This document shows positions 34,143 to 45,428 of a stretch of 64,000 nucleotides of DNA, one piece after another; the first letter of the stretch is position 1, and every line of letters starts with the position of its first letter. The position numbers were made by a program, and so were the translations under genes. Where the stretch lies: the NCBI GenBank assembly GCA_001949185.1, contig BDGG01000011.1, positions 989,786 to 1,053,785 of the forward strand, in the 5' to 3' direction. Below the pieces are notes generated by a model, which made no database searches, was not told the DNA's origin, and saw nothing but the letters and a program-made list of their open reading frames with translations. This DNA comes from Ramazzottius varieornatus. Taxonomy: Eukaryota > Tardigrada > Eutardigrada > Parachela > Ramazzottiidae.

Positions 34143-35258
34143 CCGGTGAACAGTCTTACGGTCCCATCAGATAACATACAAAACCATCATTAAAGTCATC
34201 ACTCGGTCCGTTGTTGGTCAATTACCCCTAGGCCAGTCTGCGGCTCTGTGCCACGAATTATCACATTTTCTCGGAGACGAGAAGGCTGACCACCAGACTG
34301 CGATCAGTGTGGCCAAGTGATCACGGTTTGCAAATGAATTACAACGAGGGGGGAGGGGCCGGAGTGTGGTTCTTATATTGAGACTCTACAGCTTCTACAG
34401 TGCTGAAAATGCATTAATGCATATTGTTTCCGGTAGTCACGTGACATTAGTTACCGTTGATCGATGTTATAAGATCGTCAACATTATAAGATGTGTGTTG
34501 GCGTTGCCAGTGATTCTGTAACAAACTACTCCCGGCTGTACCACAAAATCCTTCTGGAGATATGAGTAGCAAACGCCAAATCTCTCGTCGCACGACTTCT
34601 CAGCACCAAGAGCTTCGTTGTGTCATGGTCTGAAACGTGGAGATACTGTGGCTTTTTGGCTATGCAGGGAAGCTGATCAAGGCGACATTATTTTACCAGA
34701 AAGGGTTCGACAACCCCAAATGCTAAACCTCTTAGTGATATATCAGGTGCGGAAGTATAACTTTCAGAAAAGTTCGCAGAAGCACAATGATAACTTGGTG
34801 AAGTTCTTCGATTGTCACTATGTAAGTTCCTACGCCATAACTTATCGGTGTACAGACTGCTCCATATGCGACCTTACAGTGGTGGCAAAGGGGATGCTCT
34901 GAGCCCTGTTTGTCCAGCCTCTACAGAGGAATAGATACCGGATACTGTTAAACTTCTGGCATCTTAGATTTACAATTAGTTACGGAGCGTCGTTTGGTTT
35001 CACAGGCGTCTCTGGCCGCATTTACATGATCAAGCAATTCACCGTTGCCCGCGCTGACCAGTCACATGTGACAACGGCTCCGGCCGCTGCTCCATAACTG
35101 CAAAGTTATTGATAAGGTGCCTGAAGTCTAACCGTATCGCCATCGCTGTCTAGAGATATAAATGAGGATTCCCAGAGGCTCCGGAGCACCAATTATACCT
35201 GCATGGTAATTACAGTGACAACTGGCGAGGTGATTACAATTGTGATTGCAGCCCCGGT

Positions 35259-35552
35259 CAGTGGTGCAGCTCGAAGGCTCGAGGGGTAGGAAAATTTTTC
35301 GGGGCGCTTGGTAAAGCTCTGATTGGAACGTGTTTGTGGGACCCGTAACTTGGCCGTGCCTCTTGGAGTGCGCTATCGAATCGAGTCAATGCACACCAAT
35401 CACGCAAATTGGTTCGTTTGCGTTGACTTGATCCGATAGCGCACTCCAAGAGGCGTGGCCAATTTCGGGCTCCCCAAACATGGCCCAATCAGAGGCTCGA
35501 CGTGAGCCCCGAAAAATTAGCTGACCGCTCGAGCCTTCGAGCCGCACCACTG
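35259..35552. repeat. 294-bp inverted-repeat element with CAGTGGTGC termini (hAT-like MITE)
   Basis: Starts CAGTGGTGCAGCTCGAAGGC and ends with the complement GCCTTCGAGCCGCACCACTG. Inner arms CTATCGAATCGAGTCAATGC and ATAGCGCACTCCAAGAGGC-type sequence pair across the centre. The 8-base flanks (GCCCCGGT, GTAACGGT) match at 5 of 8 positions. CAG...CTG ends would suit a hAT-derived element (inference). Confidence 0.75.
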
Positions 35553-37030
35553 GTAACGGTAACTATAATGGTCTACGAGTGCGAGACAGATAATTAAGTC
35601 ATGGCCTATCGACGTTCCTAAGCCATGGTAATAGTTTTGAAATGTTAGAAAGTCGGCTTCTGAAGGTATGTTTTGATGATGGCTTGGTTCGCGTAGCACT
35701 GTGAGCCTTCAATGTATTACAGAATTTGCACTTTGCACAGATGGTTTGAAAAAACGACAGTTTGGACGAAACGATTGCATTTAGAAAAGTTTAAAAATTC
35801 GAGATTTGTAAATCGGCTCGCGATTCACGAAACGGAGGGCGGCTTCGCTCGTGAATCACGAAGAAAGTCACCCGTAGATTTCTGACATGAACGAATAGCC
35901 GTCGGTAATGCAATGGCTAGCTTGAAGCACTGGGAAGCGAAATCGGTGCCCGGGCAACTCAGGGCCTCCTCTCCGGACAATCAGTCAATAAGATTTGCAT
36001 TTGAGCCGGTTTTTTTAACGTGGTGGGCTATTTTCTGCCAATCGAACCACCACGACCAGCAGCGGTCGTTGGTCCTATCGTTTTTCTCAAACTCGCTCGC
36101 GTTGTGCGACTCCTCAAAGCCTCCAGCGAATGCTTTTACAGTGTGGCCGCACCAACTTTGTACAGCTCCCTTTCTCATTTCACAAGAATCTCGCATCAAG
36201 TTTTTTATGAGACACGATGATTGACATCCGTACGTCAGCTCGTTGCGTATCGTTTGAAATGAGCGTCGATAGCAGAACACAAACTTCCCTTTTACAAACT
36301 TGATCCGAGATCTTGACACCAAGGCCACTTCCGAGGCATGAACGAATACTTTTGCACACACCTCCACAGTCGACTTCCGGGCGGCTCTTCGGTCAGGAAC
36401 GATGAGTAAATGTTTGGCACATCCAATGATCTGAGAAGGGAAAATCTGGCATTCGAACCTCGAACGTAATCGAAATTTTTGACTTGAATTTCCTATTTTA
36501 CCGAGAAAGCACGATTTCCTCGAAAACTGTTTTTGGGCGCAAAAGCTACCGCAGCGCTCAAACCCATTGTTAAGTAGGAAGGCAAATGTTTTTGCTTGCA
36601 CACTAACCGAGTTTTGATGAGATACCTTCTGCTAGACAGAAGTACTAATTTTTCAAAAAGTTGCAGGAGCTTGAAACGTTGCTGGAGCTTGAAAATTCAA
36701 CATTCAGTCCAAGTGCTCAGAAAAACGTTTCAGATTTCTTCCCAGGGAGTTTTAATTTCTTGGCGATTGGTAAGACAGTACTCCAATAAGACAACCTTTT
36801 GGTTTCTGGAAAAAAGTGTCTCTGCTTGCTCCAGAGAATTGCGCGTTACAATCTGCCCCTTTTTTGACTTCTCGAACTACCTCAAGAGTAAGCGGAATTG
36901 CTGATCACATTAACTATTCGAACCTGGCACCTTTCAGCACGCTACTGATTCCACCTTGTAAACGCAGAAGAGCACAATTCGGATAATTATTGTTCCACAG
37001 GTTCAAGAAATGCCTGAGATGCCTGAGAGC

Positions 37031-37600
37031 AACCTGTGGTGCTTCGCGAAGCAGATAGCTAATGGATTGAAAACCTCCACGAAATGAAGATCAGCCACAG
37101 GGATCTCAAACCCCAAAACATCCTGCTCCACATAAATGGCACGACCGAGGAAGCCAATCTGGCATCAAAACCGTGTGAGCAAATCGTCCTAAAGATCGGA
37201 GATCTCGGTGGCGCAAAAAGTTTCGAGCATTCGATGAAGACCGTTGGAACTTCCACAGTTGGCACTTTCCACTATATGGCACCAGAAGTTGTCCGTCTGC
37301 CGTCCTAGTCTCCCAAGCAAAACAGCCTCTCTCATACTGCGAATGACTTTGCAGAATATGCTGAAAGAAAAAGACGATGAGCGGCTTAAATGCTGCGATC
37401 TACTTGACATGATTAATTTGTTGAACATGGACAGTATCGCAATGTTTCCGTCTCTAGCCAGTGACCAACCGGCCATCACTACGCAAGCAAACGAACCAGG
37501 TGACCCGCTTCCAGCTCAAATTAGTGTATCTGACGATACGGATAGCGGGAAGGCTGTGCTCGATCGCTCGCAATCCCAGCCGGCGCCGACCACGGTATAG
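37031..37600 (+). pseudogene. Broken Ser/Thr protein kinase (C-lobe fragment)
   Basis: Clear kinase catalytic core: HRDLKPQNILL near 37100, metal-binding DLG in place of DFG (KIGDLGGAKSF near 37195-37215), then GTFHYMAPEVV near 37263. The preceding helix (WCFAKQIANGL) needs one extra base to join the frame of LHEMKISHRD at about 37073. A TAG follows APEVVRLPS, and a kinase-like C-lobe end (LILRMTLQNMLKEKDDERLK) resumes in another frame near 37330 and runs Ser/Pro-rich to a stop at 37600. Subdomains between APE and the C-lobe end are missing, and no convincing N-lobe was found upstream. The family is uncertain; it is not obviously IRE1. A further open frame (37620-37790) has a hydrophobic Gly/Ala stretch, SLSGLIGAKKGSKALKVAKV, which may once have been part of the same gene. 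Confidence 0.6.
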
Positions 37601-38064
37601 AAAAACCCCCACGGCATCAAGCCCTCACTGAATGCTTTTTTGACACTGAATGGACTAAGTCCGGTCAAGTCCTTGAGTGGACTAATAGGTGCAAAAAAGG
37701 GATCAAAAGCACTGAAGGTGGCTAAGGTAGCGGCCGTCGTACTCGGTTCTGCGCTGCTGTCCGACACCGAGTATCCGGAAGCTTACCCTACACAGCGTAA
37801 TCACAAATCACTTGACAAATACTGTAGTTTTACACAGTTGATTCAGTGTTGCTCCACGCATACTGCACCGGTTCTCGAACAGGTTACATCTAGCCAACAG
37901 CTCGACAAAGGCTTGTTGTCCTGGTTACTAGCCTGCGTCGAAATACGATGGATAAATGGGGGCTTAGGGTATGCTAGAGAACCCAACAAGTTAACTTCCG
38001 AATTTTTCTCTACAATCTCACGTCAAAAAACCGAGGTTCCGAGAAAACCGATGCATATAAGGCA

Positions 38065-38925
38065 ATGTCAGCGAACAATGTCAGCAAACAGAAGCGGGTA
38101 CGGTGGGATTTTGATGACAGGGACAGATTTGTACCTGGCTGTTTGGGCCATGGTGAGATTTCGAGGAACAGCCGCGTAACGGCAGAAAAAGTTCGAACAC
38201 GCACGCTAGAAGATCAAAAGCTCTACTTGCAAATGCAGCTTTTCGATTATTGCTCGGACGGTCAAGCGACCTTCCATCTCTCCCCAAGCCAGTCGAGGTA
38301 TGTCTGCCATGATTCAAAAGTCTCATTATCGACACTAGAGCTCCGAGCAAGCAACACCTGATGTTTAGTCTTCCAAAGTTAGGTAAATGGAGGACTTAAT
38401 TATGAAAATACCGAGCAGGAACAAGTATGCGATGGAAACCACGGTTTCAACGTGGAGTACCGTATCGGTTGGGTGATTTGTTTTCACGTTGTAAGCCATC
38501 TTTATCTAGTAGAGCAACAGCAGTCATACGGTCCGGAGGACTACGAGGAAGTGCTTAGACAACTGGTAATCGGAATCACACAGCCTGCAGTACAACGATG
38601 CAGTTTCAGTGCGTTCGGACGCCGCGGAATGTACGAAGCAAAGACTAGCGGTAAGAAAAAGGAAGTTCTGTTTCAAGGAAAATTGCGTGTAACATCGGTA
38701 GGGGTAGGCGAATGGAGCTCCCAGCAGCATGCTAACCTTGTCGAACCCTTTGCCGAAGTCTACGCTAGCTACATACGCGCCATGTGCCAAGCCGAATTGA
38801 TTGACAAACACACGCTGGTTTCGATGGCGAATGAGGCAGACAAAGTTGCTGAAGAAGCTCGCGACTGGATATACAACGCTGTTCGAAACACCGACAACAT
38901 GCTGTCACAGTATCGTTCTTCGTAA
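38065..38925 (+). CDS. Unknown protein, roughly 240 residues
   Basis: Proposed exons: 38065-38301 (start MSANNVSKQKRVRWDFDD), 38383-38467 and 38513-38925. The last junction is canonical and in phase with a 45-base intron; the first uses a weak donor (TAT|GTCTGC) to stay in phase. The C-terminal exon encodes 137 residues rich in charged and Gln/Ala positions, including LVIGITQPAVQRCSFSAFG and ELIDKHTLVSMANEADK; it looks folded and mainly helical. No signal peptide and no family recognised. It follows directly behind the broken kinase on the same strand and could be the tail of that gene. Confidence 0.4.
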
Positions 38926-40296
38926 TTCTGGACGATTGGACCATACCATGACCACCTCAGATATTTGTGGTTTCGTGGCACTGAATTGAATGCGAAAGTT
39001 GCCTGATGGACGCATCACGTGTACAGTGTGACCGCATCAACGGTCGCTCAGACTATACTACAAAAGCAATTTCTTCAATTATGAAACTATTTCTTATTTC
39101 ATTTCAACACCTAAACAGCCGACGTCCCACTTCTCGATGTATGACCATAGTCGTACAGAAGACCGTCAATTGCGGGTTGGGACACATACTGACCAAGCTT
39201 TTTCGCTTAAACGTGCACAATCAGATAAATGTCTACATGAATGCATGATAGCTCTTTTTCGCAAGATAAAAAGCATGCCAGCTATGAAAAATACGTTACG
39301 CTGACCCATGCCCGTGACTGTAGTTCTGTGTGCCATCTGATTCTCAAGGGGAAAGGGCTACAAACGTCGGATGATCGTTCAACATGCTAAGGAAGAGGAA
39401 ATGGCGTACGGGTCCGGACCACAACCAAGTTGTTTGAATATATTCTCCAGTTTGATGGTAGAAAGCGGTATTCATTCAATAAACTTCATCTTGTGCAGAA
39501 CTCGTCGAAAGGACAAAACCCGTTCGGGTTCAGAACGGGAGGAAAGAGTTTTCGAAAAAGCTTTAAAATACAGCGAAAGTTACTGAAACAATCGTAGGGC
39601 TTAATGACTTAGCCATGATCCCCCGGGCCTGATGTGCGAGCCTGTCATCTGACTGTGCAGTGTCTTGGAGGGAACGCTGAGGCAAAGTAAGTCTTACGTA
39701 CCGATAGTGGAAAATTTGGGACGAGAGAATTCGTAGAGAAGATCACCACAAATTTGAGATTTGAAAGGAAAGACAAAACCCGCGTGGGCAACCTCGACAA
39801 AGGTTCCTCAAATCTCGGGCAAAATTTCGAGCAAATCGAACACTTTAAACTCCTATCCAGTTCCTGATTCGTTGTCCCTCTTTGCTGAGCAATACCTAAC
39901 AAACCGTCTATCGAAATAATAAGCAAACTTGACCACAACCAGAATAATTTTTAATCGAAAATTCAGCGCCAACTCAGACGCAAAATAAACCCCGTACACG
40001 CAGCTGACTTAGTTATCGACCGAGACAAAATTAATGGCTACCGGCCGAAAGCGGCAGCTGCCAGCCGAACTGGAAGCGATGGCGCTTTCGGCAGGTGGCC
40101 AATAAGTTTTGTACGGCCAATAATTAAGTTAGGTACATGTAGTGAACATCGGTGACAGACATCATGTATAGAGGTAAGTTTTCATGTGATTGTGACCACA
40201 GATAAGCAAACGTGAGGGTGTACAAAAAATGAAGGGGACCTCATTATGTAAAAATTGGGACAGTGTCAGCGTGGTTGTTGTCCGGGACGATGACTG
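38926..40296. other. Non-coding stretch before the GPCR
   Basis: No recognisable gene. A small palindrome near 40033-40111 has arms ATGGCTACCGGCCGAAAGCG / CGCTTTCGGCAGGTGGCCAA. A minus open frame of 97 codons at 39645-39938 has no motif. Confidence 0.45.
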
Positions 40297-41286
40297 TTAC
40301 TGGAGTGGTCCAATACGCATAGTGGGCATGATGATAGTGATCAGTATGGGATCAATCAGAGGCGTCAACGAGTACAAAGCTGTGCCGGCTTCCATCAGCT
40401 CCTGGAGTACCGTACCGCTAAAGACGGCAGTAGCGTAGAACACGATCAAGGGAGCCCAGCATAGCACCGTTACAGAAGTCAGCACCAGCCAGACTTGAAA
40501 GTACGATCTTTCATTTACAACCCTTCGCTCCATCTGCGCCTGAGTTTCCTTGCTAACCTGTTGGGTGCTCTGTTGAAAACTCTGTACAGTCCTGGAATGT
40601 GTCGGGTGCGGTGCGTTCATTGCCGAGACAACTCTGTTCCTTCTTCGATGGCGTCGTTTGTACCAGACGACTGGGATGGCTAGTGCCAGGAATGCCAAGG
40701 TTGAATCGTACAACAACCCTTGCGCCACCTGCCAGTATCTCGGATGGCTGGGAATGTCGAGAAAGCAGGGTGACCTCTCGAAGACAATCTTGGTAATGGT
40801 CAAACCAGGAACAGCGACGAGGTTGACGTACACCCACATACAGAGACAGACAACCACCGCTACTCTGAAGTGTTTGACTTGGGCGCGGTGGTAGTGAACA
40901 GGGAGGAACACCGCCCACAAACGGTTGAGAGTCAGCAAGATGTGGGAGTGGATGATGCACCCATGGATGGCCCAAATGGAGTACTGGAACAGGAGGCAAG
41001 CACCGTACCCGAGGGGCCAGTTGATGTGGACGGAGCTGACAATGTCGAAAGGGAGGATGGTGACACTGTAAGCCAAGTTGGAGATCGTCAGGTTGATTAG
41101 GTAAATGTTGAAAGCTGGCTGTGAGCGTTGGTTGATGACCAGCGGGACGAGGACCGCGCAGTTGAGAATGACTGCCAATGGTGTCAGAATTGATAGGAAT
41201 ATGGGGAGAAACGTCCAGTGTGGCTTTTCGGTCCCAGATGCCGAAATATTTTCACAGCTGCTGCGATTGGTAAAGGAGACATCCAT
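40297..41286 (-). CDS. Rhodopsin-family G-protein-coupled receptor, intronless
   Basis: Seven-transmembrane receptor of 329 residues in one exon. The first ATG (41286) gives an extracellular N-terminus with NRS and NIS glycosylation sites; the open frame extends 21 codons further without an ATG. TM1 carries ILNCAVLVPLV, TM2 LINLTISNLAYSVTILPFD, TM3 the disulphide Cys in GACLLFQY, TM4 a Trp in VCLCMWVYV, ECL2 the partner Cys in SPCFLDI, TM6 the CWAP motif and TM7 LTPLIDPILI. Three class-A positions deviate: NRL instead of DRY, no Asp in TM2 (NLAYS), and DPxxI instead of NPxxY, as in some divergent invertebrate peptide or amine receptors. The loop between TM5 and TM6 is long and basic. The ligand cannot be inferred. 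Confidence 0.85.
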   Translation of the reverse strand: MDVSFTNRSSCENISASGTEKPHWTFLPIFLSILTPLAVILNCAVLVPLVINQRSQPAFNIYLINLTISNLAYSVTILPFDIVSSVHINWPLGYGACLLFQYSIWAIHGCIIHSHILLTLNRLWAVFLPVHYHRAQVKHFRVAVVVCLCMWVYVNLVAVPGLTITKIVFERSPCFLDIPSHPRYWQVAQGLLYDSTLAFLALAIPVVWYKRRHRRRNRVVSAMNAPHPTHSRTVQSFQQSTQQVSKETQAQMERRVVNERSYFQVWLVLTSVTVLCWAPLIVFYATAVFSGTVLQELMEAGTALYSLTPLIDPILITIIMPTMRIGPLQ

Positions 41287-42650
41287 CGTCGTGATCGTGG
41301 CTTGAGAAACCGGGCTAGACTGCGGAAAGGTCACAGGCTCAATTGTCAAGTCTGGAGAGGTGCTATCAATCTGGTAGTAGGATGCTGGCGCGATTTAGTG
41401 TGGCAGTTGCGAATGAGAGACGCACCTTGCAACTGCACTTTTACATAGGTTACCTACATAGAGATGAAATAGAAGATGAAGTCGGTAAAGAAGACCCGCT
41501 GAGTGCAGAAACGCCGCTAGAGTGTGATGAACCCAACCAATTTCTTCGCACTGTTAAGGTTTAAGAGACCTAATTGGTCATCAAGTACTACAGTGAAGGT
41601 TATCAAGAGATCAGATGCCCCCAGCTGATATAGGATATACTTCAGCCAATTGAAATATTTGGTCTTCGACACATACGGTAAAAAACATCGCCGGAAATTA
41701 AGATCCCTTAGAATCACCGAGTGATCTACGATTTCACTTCTGAAATCTGAGTACAGTAATGCTTCCCCCCGCGACATTCACCTCGGTGAATTAGTCAGTT
41801 GTGCCCAATCTTTAGAAATTTGCTGAAGTGCACAGGAAATTAATGTGTCGTACTGTATGGCAGTCCCACTAGTAACCTTAGCCGGATTCTCCAGCACCCT
41901 CCTACATACAGGAAGCTGATAGAGCTCGGAGGACTGACCATTTCCTCTATCTTTTTTTAATCGCTTGAACAAGCTATGGTACGCGTAACTGCGTCACTCT
42001 AAACCAAATCTACCGCACCCTGCACTATATTTAGCCGCTTTTACACACTTCTGCATCACTCATCCTTCTTTGTGCAACCGCCATGAAACGATGCAGGCGG
42101 CGTTTCGGAGCTATAGCCGAAGTACTGCATATTCAAGCGCATGACACGTGAAACTGTTAAACTATGCAGTTCGAAAAGCAATGCTCGGAAGGAGCTAAGT
42201 GAATGCATGAAACGCCAGGAACGTGTCTGATTAGCCCAATTTCTCTCAGTACTGTTGGGGGATATCCGTCGGTTTCTTAGCGCTACTCATCCCGCGAAGG
42301 CTGTCTGGCATATAAGAACGCAAAGAAAGGCTGAGGGTCAGTTAACTAACACATGCGCTAACTACCAGACCGGGAAAATCAGGCAATTTTATTTTTTTTT
42401 GGGGAAGATTTTGAAGTTCCTACAGATATCTGCGACAACAGTGTCTGTTCTCGACCGTAGTGCCGTCTGCCGCAGAGCAGCTTCATTGAATGCATCTTGG
42501 TCTTGGCATAAGGAAACAGAATACATTAACTGAAAACGAAAAACCAGCCAGCTGGCTTTTCATCAGCTAAATATCGAACTCCATCTCACTCCAGTTATCG
42601 CAAAACGTCAGTGGAAATCGCAGATAAGTTTCAGTTCTGCACTAAACTGC
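41287..42650. other. Intergenic stretch
   Basis: Nothing recognisable apart from GPCR upstream sequence. Homopolymer T run near 42390. Confidence 0.5.
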
Positions 42651-43122
42651 CTAACGCTTTCCGTTGATGCCCAAGCCCGGATATGGAACGTAAGGCCAGT
42701 GCCAAGAGCCCCAGCCTGGATAGGGGGATATTGCGTTGGGCGGGACGAGGTAAGGTGCAGCTGGGTATCCGACTCCGCTCAGACCGAAAGGTAAAACACC
42801 GTATCCCATGTTTGGATGTGGTTGCCAGATGGCCGAAACTCCCATCGCTATACCACAGGAAAGGAATGGAAGTACGTGAACGTGCGATATTACTGCTCGA
42901 CAAGAAAATTCGACAAGATCGTGTTTCCAAAGTGGCGCACGCTTTCAGGAAGCAACGCGGAAAATGTGCGCCACCTGGAGAAGTAAATGGCAAGTCTATT
43001 AACCGCCGTCCCATAAGTGGGTGATAAATTGATGGGCGTAATCTAGTACACTTACCGAGAACACAGATCCCGCAGAGTAATGTGAAAATCCTTGTTGAAA
43101 GTGTCATTCTGGCAGCTACCAT
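42651..43122 (-). CDS. Small secreted Gly/Pro/Tyr/Trp-rich protein ending in GKR
   Basis: Two exons, 43122-43056 and 42847-42651, join in phase to 87 residues. Exon 1 is a signal peptide (MTLSTRIFTLLCGICVLG). The mature part is rich in Pro, Gly, Tyr and Trp with no Cys: AIWQPHPNMGYGV, then YPGWGSWHWPYVPYPGLG, and the last residues are INGKR followed by the stop. A terminal Gly-Lys-Arg is the classic signal for C-terminal amidation of neuropeptides (established knowledge), but Gly/Tyr/Pro-rich composition also suits a cuticle or secreted structural protein like the neighbour at 44044. The 208-base intron carries a hairpin-B copy (42900-42990). Confidence 0.65.
42900..42995. repeat. Hairpin family B copy (intron of small secreted gene)
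   Basis: CGACAAGATCGTGTTTCC, then arms AAAGTGGCGCACGC / AATGTGCGCCACCTGG. Intronic. Confidence 0.8.
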
Positions 43123-44043
43123 CCCGGAAAACGAAGATTCAACTACGCCAACGAAGAAGCAAATATATTGACGGGCAAATGGTCAATTTTGGAAAAATCT
43201 CGGCATTGTCAGATTCTGTTCGCTAGTTCTTCAAAGATGACGCGAAGCACGGGAAAGATCTGAATTGAAAGTGATTAAGCCAACTGATCTCAGTGGCTCA
43301 CCATCTTTACCAAATATAGAACCACAAACCAGGCTATACGACAAACGGACAAGCTTTTCTGCTCGTTAGAACACATTTTATTGCGCGATCACAGCAAAAT
43401 TAATAATCTTCGCGGCGATGTATGAGGAACTACTGTGTCTAAGGAGTGAAGGAGAGCGATGTCGGTGTACTTCGTTGGGCGTGAAAGCGCTCCAAGGCCT
43501 GGGAAATGAGGACACTGCAATTATCGTTTGGTTCTTCACATCGCTTGATCGTACCGTCTTAAGATTCTTCTCTTTACGACGTAACCGGCATGGAGATTAC
43601 AAGTCGAAAATCCCGGCGTAGTGATAACAGGTCTCGATCTCGGGTTTTCCTGCCTCAAACTGCTCTTTCTTGGTACCTAAATTAAGGAAAACTTGTTCTC
43701 ATTCTTTTCGAACTTTCATGAGACAGAACAGAAGCCACATCGGTGAGATGTGATCCTTGAAAAGGATAGGGATGTCGCGCAATGTTAATAGCCTCTGAGT
43801 TGTATTATGTTCAGACAATCAAGCATACAGATCATTGTTACGCTGTAATCTTCACACCGGATTTTTTGAGTTGAAATCTCCATGCCGGTTCCCTCGTATA
43901 TTATTTCTAAAGATGCAAAAACGGGCGCTGAATCAGCAGCGGATAAATTTTCTGTTTATAAACGGGAACTAGAAATACTTGGAAAAGACGTGGTAGAATA
44001 GTCGAAATAAACGAACGACGAATAACGGAACTACCGTACAAAA
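43123..44043. other. Intergenic stretch between the two secreted genes
   Basis: Nothing recognisable. Two complementary tracts, GGCATGGAGATTACAAGTCG near 43588 and the reverse form GAAATCTCCATGCCGG near 43874, could bound a further inverted-repeat element. Confidence 0.4.
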
Positions 44044-44878
44044 CTAGCCTCGAGCCGGCTTGCTGTAAGGTTTACCATCATCATACAAAAAGAGATAAGG
44101 TCCATTAGCAAAAGGATAACCACCATAAAACCCAGGAAAGATGCCTTGGAAGGTCGGTCTGATTGGTCCCGGTTTGTACGTTCCATATCCCGACGATCCA
44201 CCGTAACTTGAACCACCATAGCTCGATCCTCCTCCATATCCACCACCTCCGTAGCCTTGTCGCGCATCACCTGCCACTGGTACGCCACCACCAAGTCCCA
44301 GTTGTCCATATCCACCCGCTGCTGCATTCAGACCTTCATATCCCCCACCAGGACCTCCGTAGCTGCCACTGATGCCCATCCCACCGTAACCCATACCGCG
44401 ACCTTCCAGGGGAAGCACGTTGCTTGTCGGTGCGGAAGCCATGCCGTATTGTCCGACGCTGGACTGGTAGGGTGCTGGGGCTCCTTGATCGTAGGATCGA
44501 CCATCGGTTATCATAACGCCGTTGTAATCGCCTCCGGGATTCCCATTACCGTATGGAGAAAAACCAGCCTGGCCAGCGTACGGATTGGGCATACCCGGGA
44601 ACTGTCCATAACTCAACCCTGAAAGTCACAAAACGCTGCGTTTGAGAAACATGAAACAGAAGGGATGTGGGGAAATGAACTGAACCAGACCGTCATCTCA
44701 GGTGGCGCACATCTTGATTGTTATAGCTGAGGCTGTGCGCCACTTGATAAGTACGATCTGCGTCAAATCATTTGCCTACGTTGTAGACCTGGGTTCTACT
44801 GTGGAAGATCTTACCTATGCATGAGAGGAAAAAAATCAGCCCGGTTGGAGAGCTCTCCATCGTGCGCCGATGATTCAT
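44044..44878 (-). CDS. Secreted Gly/Tyr-rich protein
   Basis: Two exons, 44878-44815 and 44618-44044, phase-consistent, encoding 212 residues. Exon 1 encodes a short signal peptide (core TGLIFFLSCI) after the ATG at 44878; a second ATG at 44860 would also serve. The mature chain is low-complexity Gly/Tyr/Ser/Pro: PNPYAGQAGFSPYGNGNPGG, YGGMGISGSYGGPGGGYEG and GGGYGGGSSYGGSSYGGSS, ending FANGPYLFLYDDGKPYSKPA. There is no Cys in the mature part and no recognised domain. Composition resembles cuticular or adhesive glycine-rich proteins of invertebrates (inference). The intron (44619-44814) contains a hairpin-B copy at 44690-44755. Confidence 0.75.
44690..44755. repeat. Hairpin family B copy (intron of Gly/Tyr-rich gene)
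   Basis: Arms CTCAGGTGGCGCACATC / GCTGTGCGCCACTTGA around a 20-base loop. Confidence 0.75.
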
Positions 44879-45428
44879 TCAACCACCAGAAATGTTCCTG
44901 GCAGAAATTACAGCGATGGTTAGCCGAAGACTTGGTTGGGAAACACTGTATGGGTGTAACGGTAGAATGAAGTAGATCAGGTAGACCACAGCTTGAGCGT
45001 ATCGAATGATTATATTTATTGAGGCTGATGAGCCATACTTTCCTTTGATCAGAAGTAATCACGGCTCATCTTCATGTTCATATTGACATCAATAACCGAG
45101 GTTACGACTTGAATGACTTCTGACCACTCCTCTCCTGACAGTCGATGTAACGTATACTACTCAGCTTGGTATGTAAGCCAGCGAACCAAGCACCCACAAG
45201 ATATTTTACCTTATTGTTCTACATAGTGACCACTGTCCACCAAAACTCAAATACATAAACTGTTAATGGGCAATTCTTCCTTTGAAAATCTCGAGTCGTG
45301 TCATTGAATCCTACCTTTTCGCACCAAACAGACTACAATATCCGTCTGGGTATTCCGAATATCCATAAGAATTTCCACAAACCAAAAGTATTTATCGTAG
45401 AAGAAAAAAAAGGTGGTTCTAACCGTTC
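44879..45428. other. Intergenic stretch
   Basis: Holds the promoter of the Gly/Tyr-rich gene and the 3' end of the Rieske gene. No other feature seen. Confidence 0.4.

Larger units (their letters stand above)
32695..37030. other. Repeat-rich stretch without a recognisable gene
   Basis: It contains the elements at 33947-34142 and 35259-35552. A 206-codon open frame on the minus strand (35981-36601) has fair codon quality but no known motif; it might be an exon. Short phrases near 36660-36780 on the plus strand (for example DFFPGSFNFLAIG) may belong to the broken kinase that follows. Confidence 0.4.

Noticed and set aside
35981-36601. 206-codon minus-strand open frame
   Set aside because: Reasonable length, but no recognisable motif, no ATG at a sensible start and no clear partner exon. 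Mentioned only within the intergenic entry.
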